From: Butyricicoccus_A sp963601915
GTDB lineage: Bacteria; Bacillota; Clostridia; Oscillospirales; Butyricicoccaceae
Length of the DNA: 45,736 bases
Direction of reading: 5' to 3'
NCBI GenBank assembly: GCA_963601915.1
Contig: CAVCGL010000019.1
Coordinates: 1 to 45,736 of the forward strand
The notes below the pieces were generated by a model. The model ran no database searches. It saw only the letters and a program-made list of their open reading frames with translations, and was not told where the DNA came from. This document shows, piece after piece, positions 15,563 to 23,961 of the stretch. Position 1 is the stretch's first letter, and each line of letters opens with the position of its first letter. Made by a program: the position numbers and the translations under genes.

Positions 15563-16453
15563 ATGCTTAAGATGGGTTTTAACGAGGGTTGCACTTGGGA
15601 TGGCAACCGCGGTTGTGCAGATCAGTCCCTGATGGCTGACCTGAAGGCTTGTGCAAAGTATGGCTTCAAGGGCATCGACATCCGTTTCGACTGCCTCGAC
15701 AAGTATCTGGCAGAAGGCGGCACGCTGGAAGAGCTGAACGCATTCATGAAGGCAAACGACATCGTTCCGCTGTCTTACAACGCACTGTGCTTCTTCAACA
15801 TGAAGCAGACTGCTGAGGAGAAGCAGGCAGTTATGGACGAGCTGGACGATATCATCAAGAAGTGCGCTGCACTGGACTGCCACATGGTAGTTGTCGTTCC
15901 GTCCTGTGACCTGACCGAGAAGGGCATTGAGGCTACCCGTCAGGAGATCCGTGACGACGCTGTTGCTGTTCTGAAGGAAATGGTTAAGAAGTGCGAGCCG
16001 ACCGGCCTGAAGCTGTCCCTCGAGTTCTGCGGCGCTCCGTCCATGTCCATCAACACCTTTGATGACGCTTACGAGATTGTAAAGCTGGTTGACTCCCCGC
16101 TGATGGGCGTTACCCTCGACCAGTACCACTTCAACGGTATGCGTTCTGACTGGTCCAAGTTGGAGAAGGCTGACGGCGACAAGATCTTCGTATGGCATCT
16201 GAACGACACTGAGGACGTTCCGGCTGGTGCTGGCTACAACACCGATGCAAAGCGTCTGTGGCCGTCTGACCCGCGCGGCTGTCTGGATCACAAGCGTTTC
16301 GCTGACACGCTGAAGGAAATCGGTTATGACTTCGAGAACGGTTTCATCACCATGGAAGTATTCCGTCCGGATTACTACGAGATGACCACCGACGAGAACA
16401 TCAAGACCGCTGCAGAAGAGACTGCTAAGCATATCCAGAGATACTGCAAGTAA
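15563..16453 (+). CDS. iolI: 2-keto-myo-inositol isomerase
   Basis: A 296-residue TIM-barrel protein of the AP-endonuclease-2/xylose-isomerase-like family. It resembles Bacillus IolI, which interconverts 2-keto-myo-inositol and 1-keto-D-chiro-inositol: FNEGCT, NTFDDAYEIV, TLDQYHFNGMRSDWSKLEKA, DGDKIFVWHLNDTEDVPAG, and EVFRPDYYEMTTDENIKTA near the end. Metal ligands are expected at Glu/Asp/His/Glu in LEFCG, LDQYHF, WHLND and MEVFRP. AAGGAG 10 nt upstream supports the ATG at 15563. It follows iolG by 92 bp across a hairpin. No iolB, C, D or E is present here. A related inosose dehydratase or epimerase activity cannot be excluded. Confidence 0.85.
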   Translation: MLKMGFNEGCTWDGNRGCADQSLMADLKACAKYGFKGIDIRFDCLDKYLAEGGTLEELNAFMKANDIVPLSYNALCFFNMKQTAEEKQAVMDELDDIIKKCAALDCHMVVVVPSCDLTEKGIEATRQEIRDDAVAVLKEMVKKCEPTGLKLSLEFCGAPSMSINTFDDAYEIVKLVDSPLMGVTLDQYHFNGMRSDWSKLEKADGDKIFVWHLNDTEDVPAGAGYNTDAKRLWPSDPRGCLDHKRFADTLKEIGYDFENGFITMEVFRPDYYEMTTDENIKTAAEETAKHIQRYCK

Positions 16454-16493
16454 ACTCATCCGGTCAAAAGACCTTTAGACTGAGCAATCAGTC

Positions 16494-16527
16494 GCCCCGC
16501 AGAGCATACGCTCTGCGGGGCTTTTTT
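16494..16527 (+). terminator. iolG-iolI terminator
   Basis: 11-bp stem GCCCCGCAGAG/CTCTGCGGGGC, 6-nt loop, six T. Confidence 0.9.
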
Positions 16528-16533
16528 ATGCCT

Positions 16534-16749
16534 TCATATTCCCAATGCAACATAGTCATCAATCAGCTCATAAAAATGAACCAGCGAGGCCTGAAAGTCA
16601 TTCATGCGTGCCACCAGTGCCTGTGCAGACCATCCATTTGTCGTAATCTGATCCGCCCGCGCAGCAGGCACACCGTCTTTCAGAGCCATCACACCGTACC
16701 ATGTGCGTTGGCGGTCATCTTTCTGTTCTGTGCGGATATATGTAAGCAT
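16534..16749 (-). CDS. Small hypothetical protein (possibly DUF6514)
   Basis: A 71-residue soluble protein, IRTEQKDDRQRTWYGVMALKDG through LVHFYELIDDYVALGI. The short layout with a beta-rich start (YGV) and a helical end naming a (L)xxxLIDDY motif resembles the clostridial DUF6514 family, but I hold that only loosely. AAAGGAG precedes the ATG by about 10 nt. Function unknown. It is convergent with iolI and shares its terminator. Confidence 0.6.
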   Translation of the reverse strand: MLTYIRTEQKDDRQRTWYGVMALKDGVPAARADQITTNGWSAQALVARMNDFQASLVHFYELIDDYVALGI

Positions 16750-16833
16750 GGCCTACCCTCTCCTTTGCTCCTGATTTCTTCTCAGTGTAGCACAACCCGC
16801 ACAAAAAGGCCGTCGAAGCAATTCCTCATACGC

Positions 16834-16875
16834 AAAAAAGCAGCACCGGTGTCTGTTCTTTCACCAGTGCTGCTT
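16834..16875 (-). terminator. Terminator after the 16890-17587 pair
   Basis: AAGCAGCACtGGTG/ACCGGTGCTGCTT with a T run on the minus strand. Confidence 0.8.
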
Positions 16876-16889
16876 ATCTATTTTTTCTT

Positions 16890-17141
16890 TCAGTCCTCGA
16901 TGACTTCATCCGCAAAGCCTGCGACCTGCTGCACCAAATATTTGTGATCGTGGATGGTATCCTGCAATAGCTCGGCATCATCCATCAGATTCACCCATAC
17001 GGCGTATCTGCCGTCATGATGCACGGTAACCTCCAGCTCCGGCCAACGCGCCGCCATCTGCGGCGTATAGCGGTCATCCTCTGCAAATAAAATCTTGGCT
17101 GCCTGCTTGATGTGGTCTCCGATAAAAATCAGGCGTTTCAT
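16890..17141 (-). CDS. Small hypothetical protein next to yqeY
   Basis: An 83-residue acidic soluble protein that I do not recognise (MKRLIFIGDHIKQAAKILFAEDDRY ... GRYAVWVNLMDDAELLQDTIHDHKYLVQQVAGFADEVIED, shown in parts). Its ATG overlaps the stop of the yqeY gene in an ATGA arrangement, so the two are translationally coupled. A strand-helix start and a helical acidic C-terminus are all that can be read from it. Confidence 0.7.
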   Translation of the reverse strand: MKRLIFIGDHIKQAAKILFAEDDRYTPQMAARWPELEVTVHHDGRYAVWVNLMDDAELLQDTIHDHKYLVQQVAGFADEVIED

Positions 17142-17587
17142 CCCTGCAGCATCTCCCCAACAATCTTGTTGACGAGCTTGCCATCTGCCTTGCCCTTTAC
17201 CTGCGGCATCAAGTGCTTCATAACCGGGCCCTTATCGCGCATGGTCGGCGCAGTGATCTCCAGCTGATCCAGTACGCTCTGCACCAGCTTGCGGATTTCC
17301 TCTTCGCCCATCTCTGCCGGAGCAAATTCTTTGTATACATCCAGCTGATACTGACACTCCTTGCGGATGTCCTCGCGGTCAGCCGGAGCGGATTCCATCG
17401 TCTCGCGGGTCTGCTTGATTTCCTTCTGAATGATGGCGTTTTCTTCGTCCTCCGTCAAATCAGCACGCTTGTCCTTTGCCTTTGCCTTGAGCGCGGACAG
17501 CAGCAGCGACAGTGCCGCCTTACGATCTGCATCCTTTGCCTTCATGGCAGCCATCATTTGCTGCTGTACTTCTTTTGTCTTAGACAT
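17138..17587 (-). CDS. GatB/YqeY domain protein
   Basis: A 149-residue stand-alone YqeY protein, the domain that in GatB contacts tRNA for transamidation. Visible marks are LLLSALKAKAKDKRADLTEDEENAIIQKEIKQTRET, then the C-terminal helical part GEEEIRKLVQSVLDQLEITAPTMRDKGPVMKHLMPQVKGKADGKLVNKIV, seen as the usual G(K)ADGxxVxxxV ending. Normal length. The ATG at 17587 has AGGAGG about 8 nt upstream. The free-standing role is unclear, though it is often near rpsU or tRNA-related genes; here it is coupled to a small hypothetical. Confidence 0.9.
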   Translation of the reverse strand: MSKTKEVQQQMMAAMKAKDADRKAALSLLLSALKAKAKDKRADLTEDEENAIIQKEIKQTRETMESAPADREDIRKECQYQLDVYKEFAPAEMGEEEIRKLVQSVLDQLEITAPTMRDKGPVMKHLMPQVKGKADGKLVNKIVGEMLQG

Positions 17588-17624
17588 GATTATTGCCTCC
17601 TGTTTTTTCTACAATATAAACAGC

Positions 17625-17655
17625 AACGGAACGCAGGGCTTCCCTTCGTTCCGTT
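17625..17655 (-). terminator. Hairpin between the sigma-like gene and yqeY
   Basis: AACGGAACG/CGTTCCGTT, 9 bp, 13-nt loop, moderately T-rich tail on the minus strand. Confidence 0.5.
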
Positions 17656-17667
17656 CCAAAAATCCTG

Positions 17668-18381
17668 TTATCCAAATCGGTGGGAACGGAATAACTTCTG
17701 AAAAAATCCGCTTTTTTCTTCCGATTTGTCTTCTGTTTCCGCATGATCGACCGCGATTGGCTGCCAAGCGGTCTGTTCCGGTTCTACATATGCTTCGCCG
17801 GTCTGCACACAGTGCAGCATCTCCTGCAGACGCGCTTTATCAGCCTGTGTTTGCATCTCACGCATCTGTGCGAGCAAATCAATCAGCCCGTTCATATTAC
17901 AGCTGACAGACGGATACGCATCCTGCATCTGTTCGGAAATCGTCTGCCGGGCGCGGCGCAGTGCCCGCTTGATTTCAATCTCCGGCTGAGAAAGAATCTC
18001 CGATGCCTGCGGCGCAGAGCATCCCTCTCCGCACAAGAGCAGCAGCGCAAGCCGTTCCAATCTGGGCAGCTCACACATGCGCTGATACGCCGCCTGCGGC
18101 TGTTCTGCCAGTGCCGGAATGCCGGTTCCCTTACCGTCTTCCTGTCGCAGCAAGACCGCATACGACTGTGTACCGATCCACACACGCAGATCGCTGGGGG
18201 AGCGCAGAGCCTGTACGGATGCCTGTGCATCCCGATAAATCTGTACAACGGCTTCGCCCGGCTTGGGACATCCCAGCATTGCCGCTGCCAGCCAAACATG
18301 CGGCACCGTATGCCAAAACAGACAGATAAAGCCGTCCTGCTCTCCTGCCTTTGCGCGTACAATTGCCTCAGCCAGTGTCAT
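17668..18381 (-). CDS. Degenerate sigma-70-like protein
   Basis: A 237-residue protein with the shape of an ECF sigma factor. A region-2-like helical half (AKAGEQDGFICLFWHTVPHVWLAAAMLG, then RVWIGTQSYAVLL) is followed by a region-4-like helix-turn-helix (LPRLERLALLLLCGEGCSAPQASEILSQPEIEIKRALRRARQTI). The usual DAED/DxxQ helix and basic residues of region 2.3-2.4 are poorly kept. A 90-residue tail (MREMQTQADKARLQEML, then a charged end KSEEKSGFFQKLF) has no counterpart in normal ECF factors. It may be a diverged sigma factor or a non-catalytic regulator. GGAGGGACTGCG precedes the ATG. Confidence 0.6.
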   Translation of the reverse strand: MTLAEAIVRAKAGEQDGFICLFWHTVPHVWLAAAMLGCPKPGEAVVQIYRDAQASVQALRSPSDLRVWIGTQSYAVLLRQEDGKGTGIPALAEQPQAAYQRMCELPRLERLALLLLCGEGCSAPQASEILSQPEIEIKRALRRARQTISEQMQDAYPSVSCNMNGLIDLLAQMREMQTQADKARLQEMLHCVQTGEAYVEPEQTAWQPIAVDHAETEDKSEEKSGFFQKLFRSHRFG

Positions 18382-18454
18382 CGCAGTCCCTCCTTCCTAC
18401 CTGTCTCTATCATACACTTTTTTGCTGTGATTTTCCATTGTTATTCGGCAAAAA

Positions 18455-18484
18455 ATCGCATGGCCACGCGGGCAGCCATGCGAT
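18455..18484 (-). terminator. Terminator of the CD1247-like gene
   Basis: ATCGCATGGC/GCCATGCGAT, 10-nt loop, T run on the minus strand. Confidence 0.85.
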
Positions 18485-18506
18485 CCTTACAAATTTTCAA
18501 TCAGCG

Positions 18507-19037
18507 TCAGTCGTCTTCCTCATCGGACATATCGTCCTCCGGGATGTTCTCCTCTTCAAAGGACACTTCCGTCAAATCGCCCTCCGGTACATCGGCATCT
18601 TCAAAATCATCTGCCGGAATCGCATCGGGATCTGCCGGTTCGTCCTCATCAAGAGACGACATATCAAACTCCAACTCTTCGCCGCACGCCGGACAAGAGA
18701 TATTTCCCTGCTCCAGTGTTGCCTCATCGATGTAGATTTCCTCGCCGCAGCTCGGACACACAACCTCGAACAGCTCATTGTCCGGATCATAGATTGCGTC
18801 GTCCTCATCAACGTCCTCTTCATCGTAAGAGTCATCGTCATCATAAATGTCCTCGATCATTGCATCGAGAACGCCCTGCAATGCATCGTTTTCCTCCTCC
18901 AGATCGGTGATGGACAGCGCCATATCCTCCAGAAGCGTAATCATCTCCTTGAACAGACGGCCTTCCTTTTTATCCACGTCGATGTCCAAACCTTCAAATA
19001 AGCCGCGAATATATGCGACGCGTTCGGTTACAGTCAT
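18507..19037 (-). CDS. Acidic zinc-ribbon protein, CD1247-like
   Basis: A 176-residue, highly acidic protein. The N-terminal ~60 residues (MTVTERVAYIRGLFEGLDID, then a coiled-coil-like LEEENDALQGVLDAMIEDI) match the clostridial CD1247 N-terminal family. A long Asp/Glu stretch (65-90) leads to a zinc ribbon with C94-x2-C97 and C115-x2-C118, and a second acidic tail. The gene lies 53 bp downstream of efp on the same strand, a common place for this family. Function unknown; the ribbon plus acidic arms suggest a protein- or RNA-polymerase-binding role, which is speculation. Confidence 0.8.
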   Translation of the reverse strand: MTVTERVAYIRGLFEGLDIDVDKKEGRLFKEMITLLEDMALSITDLEEENDALQGVLDAMIEDIYDDDDSYDEEDVDEDDAIYDPDNELFEVVCPSCGEEIYIDEATLEQGNISCPACGEELEFDMSSLDEDEPADPDAIPADDFEDADVPEGDLTEVSFEEENIPEDDMSDEEDD

Positions 19038-19090
19038 GGTTCCATTCCTCCTCTTCGGATCAATGCTGCACAGTCAGCTGATGGTATCTT

Positions 19091-19648
19091 TTACTTTGCG
19101 CGTGCCAGGTACTCGCCGGTACGGGTGTCGATCTTGATCTTCTCGCCCTGATCGATAAACAGCGGGACCTTTACTTCAGCACCGGTCTCAACGATAGCCG
19201 GCTTCAGTGTGTTGGTTGCGGTGTTGCCCTTGAAGCCCGGATCGGTCTCGGTGATCTCCAGCTCTACGAACATCGGCGGCTCAACAGCAAATACCTTGCC
19301 CTTGTAGGACAGGATCTTGCACATCATCTCTTCCTTTACGAAACGGAAGTCGTCGCCCAGAGTTTCCTTGGAAACCGGCTCCTGCTCGTAAGTCTCGGTA
19401 TCCATGAAGTAGTACAGATCGCCGTCGTTGTACAGGTACTGCATGTCTCTGCGCTCTACGAAAGCTTCCTCAACCTTATCGGTCGGGTTGAAAGAACGCT
19501 CGGTTACAGCACCGGTAATGACATTCTTCATCTTGGTACGAACAAAAGCGGCACCCTTGCCCGGCTTTACGTGCTGGAACTCGATGACCTGCAATACATT
19601 GCCATCCAGCTCGAAAGTAACACCGTTACGAAATTCGCCTGCCTGCAT
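19091..19648 (-). CDS. efp: Elongation factor P
   Basis: A 185-residue EF-P, full length. EF-P relieves ribosome stalling at polyproline stretches. The KOW-like N-domain runs MQAGEFRNGVTFELDGNVLQ and carries the tip loop KPGKGAAF, with the modifiable lysine at K31; the two OB domains follow, ending with KIDTRTGEYLARAK, the usual EF-P C-terminus. No YeaZ-type or EpmA modification genes are nearby. AGGAG lies upstream of the ATG. Gene order aminopeptidase P then efp is the common Firmicute one. Confidence 0.97.
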   Translation of the reverse strand: MQAGEFRNGVTFELDGNVLQVIEFQHVKPGKGAAFVRTKMKNVITGAVTERSFNPTDKVEEAFVERRDMQYLYNDGDLYYFMDTETYEQEPVSKETLGDDFRFVKEEMMCKILSYKGKVFAVEPPMFVELEITETDPGFKGNTATNTLKPAIVETGAEVKVPLFIDQGEKIKIDTRTGEYLARAK

Positions 19649-19733
19649 AAAACAATTCCTCCATATAAAACAAGTTATAAATTTTCAGTAAATCTCTTAT
19701 TATTTTACTCTATTATATCAGCTTTTGCAAGCC

Positions 19734-20795
19734 TTACTTGCAAATTGTCAGCTGTTTCGGCGCATTTGTCAAATCTCGGCATCCATCCGGCGTAATGCAC
19801 AGCATATCTTCAATACGAACACCGAATCTTTCCGGAATATAAATGCCCGGTTCTGCCGAAATAATGTTGCCTGCGCGCAAAAGTTTTTCATAGCGCGGCG
19901 CCGCAAGCGGCAGCTCATGAATATCAATGCCAATGCCATGGCCGAAGCTGTGGCCGAAGCACGCGCCGTAGCCCTCTGCCGCAATGATGTCACGGCCTGC
20001 CTTATCGACAAACGCGCCGGTAACGCCCGGTTTTGCCGCAGCAATGCCCGCCTCCTGCGCACGCAGCACAATATGATAGACCTTATCCATCTCTTCCGTC
20101 ACATGGCCGACAGCGACGGTACGCGTCATGTCCGAGCAGTATCCCTCATACGTACAGCCAAAATCCATCGTGACAAAATCGCCGTCCTCGATCACTTTAT
20201 CGGACGGCACGCCGTGCGGCATCGAGGACTTGGTACCGGAGACCACAATCGGGTCAAAGGACATCTTCTCTCCGCCGTAATCCAGCATACGGAATTCCAG
20301 CAGCGATGCGATATGCTTTTCCGTCACACCCGCATGAATGTCATTGAGCGTCTCAGCCAGTGCGCGCTCTGCAATGCGCTGTGCCTTGACGCAGCACTCG
20401 ATTTCTTCTTCCGTCTTTACTTCACGCAAATCGCTGATGAGGTCGCCCATCGGCTGCATCTTTGCCGACAGCGACGGTTCCCACTGCGCGTGATCCGCGC
20501 AGGTCATAAACCCTTCTTCAAATGCGATGGTTTTGACGCCGTCCTGCTGGCAGACCGCATTGACCATCGCTGCATACGAGCGGCGCACCATATCCACCTG
20601 AATGCCCTCTCGGACGCGCTTTTTTGCCGCCTCAATATAGCGAAAATCCGTAAACAGGTATCCGCTGTTCTGTGTCACCACGCAGACACCGGCAGAGGAC
20701 GGAAATCCCGTCACATAGCGTCGATTCTGCGGACTGGTAATCAAAATTGCGTCAAAATCAGCCTGGCGCAGGGCTTCCTGAATTTGCTTCAGCAT
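19734..20795 (-). CDS. Xaa-Pro aminopeptidase / dipeptidase (M24B)
   Basis: A 353-residue metallopeptidase that removes residues before proline. A creatinase-like N-domain (about 1-125) precedes the pita-bread fold with the five metal ligands visible in order: MDFGCTYEGYCSDMTRT (two Asp), FGHSFGHGIGIDIHE (His), AEPGIYIP (Glu) and GVRIEDM (Glu). Its length fits the short Firmicute aminopeptidase P/PepQ group. It lies just upstream of efp and 28 bp after the endonuclease IV gene, so nfo, this gene and efp are probably read together. Confidence 0.92.
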   Translation of the reverse strand: MLKQIQEALRQADFDAILITSPQNRRYVTGFPSSAGVCVVTQNSGYLFTDFRYIEAAKKRVREGIQVDMVRRSYAAMVNAVCQQDGVKTIAFEEGFMTCADHAQWEPSLSAKMQPMGDLISDLREVKTEEEIECCVKAQRIAERALAETLNDIHAGVTEKHIASLLEFRMLDYGGEKMSFDPIVVSGTKSSMPHGVPSDKVIEDGDFVTMDFGCTYEGYCSDMTRTVAVGHVTEEMDKVYHIVLRAQEAGIAAAKPGVTGAFVDKAGRDIIAAEGYGACFGHSFGHGIGIDIHELPLAAPRYEKLLRAGNIISAEPGIYIPERFGVRIEDMLCITPDGCRDLTNAPKQLTICK

Positions 20796-20823
20796 AAAAA
20801 ATTGCCTCGATTCTGCTTCTGAT

Positions 20824-21690
20824 TCAAACGGTTTGCTTCATATAGTTTTGATAGATGTGCATCATGGTCACAGCATCTTCCGCCTGTGTACCGGCGGATT
20901 CACAGATAAATCTTGGCGTGTATCCGCGCGCTGCGGTTTCCGCCGCAACTGGGTCAAAGGTCGGGCCATAGATCTCGTCTGCAAAGGTCAAATGGCGAAC
21001 CTCGCCGCCCTTGCTGTACTCAATCTTGGAAAAATGGCTGTGGAAGATTTTCGCCCGTTCGATGCCAATGGTCTGTTCCATCAAATCAAATAATTCTGCG
21101 ACTTGCTCTTGCGTGGCCATCGCGCCGTGTGTGCGCGCATTGAGATGTCCAAAGTCGATGCACGGCAGCAGCCGGTCATCCAGCGCGACCAGCTCCATGA
21201 TTTCCTGCGCGGTGCCAATCACATTGATTTTTCCCATCGTCTCCAAGCAAATCGTAATGTCTGTATATCCGGCATCCTCTTTTGCCATCAGAATATCCCG
21301 GACATTGATGCGGCTGTTCGCCATAGCGGCATCGCGCGTGCGTTTCTTGCCCACGCCGCCCGTGTGGACAACGATGCGATCCGCACCCATATCGCGTGCC
21401 GCGCGGCAGCTGTCCAACACATATCCAATATTTTTCTGTTTCTTTTCCGCCTCATCGGTGGACAGATTGATAAAATACGGCGCGTGCAGCGACAGCTGAA
21501 TCCCATATTTTCGCGCTTCCTGTCCAATGAGAGCGGCTGTCTCCGAGCCGATGCGAACCCCTCGGCCGCATTGATACTCATAGGCAGTCAGTCCTTTTGC
21601 AGCGATCCATGCCGGCGCATCCTTGGTCGCCTGAAAGCCCGCCTGTGCAAAGGACGCAGAATTGCCCGCCGGGCCAAATCGTATATTCAT
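20824..21690 (-). CDS. nfo: Deoxyribonuclease IV (AP endonuclease)
   Basis: A 288-residue endonuclease IV-family TIM barrel that cuts DNA 5' to abasic sites using three zinc ions. Characteristic segments: LSLHAPYFINL (zinc His), DRIVVHTGGVGKKRTRDAAM, ITICLETMGK (zinc Glu), PCIDFGHLNAR (Asp/His pair), KIFHSHFSKIEYSKGGEVRHL (zinc His and Asp region) and FICESAG near the end. GGTGATT upstream of the ATG is a modest ribosome binding site. First gene of the leftward nfo / aminopeptidase / efp set. Confidence 0.9.
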   Translation of the reverse strand: MNIRFGPAGNSASFAQAGFQATKDAPAWIAAKGLTAYEYQCGRGVRIGSETAALIGQEARKYGIQLSLHAPYFINLSTDEAEKKQKNIGYVLDSCRAARDMGADRIVVHTGGVGKKRTRDAAMANSRINVRDILMAKEDAGYTDITICLETMGKINVIGTAQEIMELVALDDRLLPCIDFGHLNARTHGAMATQEQVAELFDLMEQTIGIERAKIFHSHFSKIEYSKGGEVRHLTFADEIYGPTFDPVAAETAARGYTPRFICESAGTQAEDAVTMMHIYQNYMKQTV

Positions 21691-21769
21691 GTAATCACCT
21701 CATATAGTGTACTGGATTTCCCTTTAAATTGCAACCAAAGACAGATAAAAAATGAATGGAGGACATCGC

Positions 21770-22522
21770 ATGACATCAAACATCCATTGGATGATTGCAG
21801 CCGCCGGAGCCGACGCACAGCACACCAGACAAGCCGGTTTTTCCTGTGTGCATTTTTGTTCTCGCTTATCTGAGGACGGCGTATTTTCTCTCACCGCACT
21901 GCCCGCCAGCTCTCGCGGCGATTACCTCGGCATCGCGGACAGCCGCGGCATTCCCAAGCACTGTGACGCTTTTGCGCGAGAAGCAATTTCCGCCGCGCAA
22001 AACCGCCATTGTGCGGGAGTTTTGGCGGATTTCGAACGGCCGCTGCTGCAAGAGCTGACAACCTGTTTAGACCGAGAAGCCCAGCAGCAACAGCTCACGC
22101 TGTTTATCCCGCTCGCCTTGGCAGACTATGCGCCGCACGCGCAGATCATTGCAGACACCGCCATTTCCGGCGGCAGTCTGGAAGAATACTTTTCCGACTT
22201 GCTCTCGCGCTTCGGCGCAGAACGGCTCGCCGCCCAGCTCACCTGCTCCTGCATGGATTTTGCTCTTCCCTGCGCGTCTCCCGCCGGTACCGTGTTATCC
22301 GCAGAACAATTTCAAGCCCTGCGACAGTCGACCGGCTCCACGGTCTTTTTTTCCCGCGAATTATGCGCCAAATATTTTACCTACACGCGCAACGACCAAG
22401 CGCATTTTGTCTTATTTGATGACGCCGATACGCTGCAAGCCAAAGCGCAGGTGTTGACACGGCTGGGAATCCAGTGCCTGCTTGCCGTCTATCCGGATGC
22501 CAAAGCCATGGAATTATTTTGA
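21770..22522 (+). CDS. Unknown protein, possible TIM-barrel fold
   Basis: A 250-residue soluble protein without signal peptide that I do not recognise. HCAGVLADFERPLL (about residues 78-91) recalls the DxxxDxE strand of glycoside hydrolase family 18 barrels, and alternation of strands and helices up to GIQCLLAVYPDAKAMELF fits a barrel, but catalytic residues are not secure. GGAGG 7 nt before the ATG at 21770 decides the start over an ATG six codons upstream. It is divergent from nfo and overlaps the guanine deaminase gene tail-to-tail by 9 bp. Cysteine-rich for a cytosolic protein. Confidence 0.7.
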   Translation: MTSNIHWMIAAAGADAQHTRQAGFSCVHFCSRLSEDGVFSLTALPASSRGDYLGIADSRGIPKHCDAFAREAISAAQNRHCAGVLADFERPLLQELTTCLDREAQQQQLTLFIPLALADYAPHAQIIADTAISGGSLEEYFSDLLSRFGAERLAAQLTCSCMDFALPCASPAGTVLSAEQFQALRQSTGSTVFFSRELCAKYFTYTRNDQAHFVLFDDADTLQAKAQVLTRLGIQCLLAVYPDAKAMELF

Positions 22523-23833
22523 ATGCACACGATCAAACAGCGGCGCGCCGGAGACAAACTTGGCGCAAATGCCATAATTGTCCAACGCACTGTACGCTGC
22601 CCGTTCTACGCGCTGCGCAATGGTCAGCGCAAACGGATGCTGTAAACTGCTGTCATCCAGCACAACCGCATTGAAATCATAGCCGCGCTCCAGACTGCCT
22701 ACGTCGCCAAAGAAAGCGCCGCCGCCCTTTGTCGCCAGATAGAAGGCTTCACAGAACGTCAGCGGCACAGCGGTATCATCGACGAGCCGCCAATACAGTT
22801 TCGACACCTGTACGGCATCGCAAACCGCCCGCAGCATAGATTCCGTATGACCGCCTGCGACATCGCTGCCCAAGCCCACCGACAATTCCTCGTTCAAATA
22901 CCGCCGAATCGGCGCAATGCCGGACGACAAATTGGTATTCGATGCCGGACAATGCGCGATAAACACACCATTTTGTTTGATAAGCTGTATCTCTTCCTGC
23001 GTGGAATACACACAGTGCGCCATAATTGCCGGATAAGTTTTCTCGGACGGATGCTGTCTGCCAAACAATCCATACGCATCATAGGCATCGCCGTAAAATT
23101 TCGATGTCGGACAAAGCTCCTGCACAAACGCAATTTCCCCCGGATTTTCCGACAGATGCGACTGCACCGGCAGCTTGTACTCCTGCTGGATGATTTGCAG
23201 CTTAGTCAGCAGCTCCGGCGTACACGACGGGATAAACCGCGGTGTCAGCATCGGCTTGGTGCGCTGATACGTTCCGGCAATCTCATACAGCCATCGCAGG
23301 GTTTCCTGTGCAGAAGTATCTGCGCTGCTCTCCCGCAAATTGTCCGGCGCTTCCCGATCCATGTTTACCTTGCCGACAAAGCTGACCAGTCCAGTCTGTT
23401 CCATGTGATCCATCAGCAGCTCTGTCGCTGCGCGGTGCTGCGTGGCAAACAGACAAGCATGTGATGTGGCGCTGTGCTTCATGTTTTCCGCAAAGATGGT
23501 ATACGCGCGGTCTGCATACGCCAAATCCGCATACTTTGCCTCTTCCGGGAAGGTCTGCTGATTGAGCCAGTCCATCAGCTCCAAATCCATCCCCATGCCG
23601 CGGAATGCATACTGCGGCGCGTGCATGTGCAAATCCACCAGTCCCGGAATAATCAGCTTTCCGGTGAAATCATATACCGGAACATGCGCATACCGCTCCG
23701 GCAGCTGGGCAAAAACGCCCTGAGAAACGCCATTTTCGCACACGGCATAGGCGTTTTCCATCGTTGTCCATTGATCCTTTGTCTTACAAAAACAAATATC
23801 ACCTTTGATGACAAAGGCTTGTCTCGTATTCAT
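22514..23833 (-). CDS. guaD: Guanine deaminase
   Basis: A 439-residue amidohydrolase that converts guanine to xanthine and ammonia. Zinc ligands and family marks appear in order: LVDLHMHAPQYAFRGMG (HxH), MDWLNQQTFPEEAKYAD (a guanine-deaminase signature), PVQSHLSENPGE (His), IMAHCVY (His) and GLGSDVAGG (Asp). The C-terminus returns to the small beta domain (DFNAVVLDD). The length is normal. It is single-gene, divergent from the Xre-desulfoferrodoxin gene. Purine salvage or use of guanine as nitrogen source is likely. Confidence 0.92.
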   Translation of the reverse strand: MNTRQAFVIKGDICFCKTKDQWTTMENAYAVCENGVSQGVFAQLPERYAHVPVYDFTGKLIIPGLVDLHMHAPQYAFRGMGMDLELMDWLNQQTFPEEAKYADLAYADRAYTIFAENMKHSATSHACLFATQHRAATELLMDHMEQTGLVSFVGKVNMDREAPDNLRESSADTSAQETLRWLYEIAGTYQRTKPMLTPRFIPSCTPELLTKLQIIQQEYKLPVQSHLSENPGEIAFVQELCPTSKFYGDAYDAYGLFGRQHPSEKTYPAIMAHCVYSTQEEIQLIKQNGVFIAHCPASNTNLSSGIAPIRRYLNEELSVGLGSDVAGGHTESMLRAVCDAVQVSKLYWRLVDDTAVPLTFCEAFYLATKGGGAFFGDVGSLERGYDFNAVVLDDSSLQHPFALTIAQRVERAAYSALDNYGICAKFVSGAPLFDRVHSK

Positions 23834-23961
23834 TTAAATGCCTCTCTTTCTAAATCCGCATAGCAATATATCATACTTTGTCCAGCTTTTCAAGAACTCT
23901 GCGGAGCGTAGATTGGATTTTTGCTCTCTATGCAGTATGATAGGTACAGGAGGTATGTGAC

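Noticed and set aside
14370..16459. Minus-strand open frames of about 300 codons opposite iolG and iolI
   Set aside because: Shadows of iolG and iolI, no start signals, no recognisable protein.
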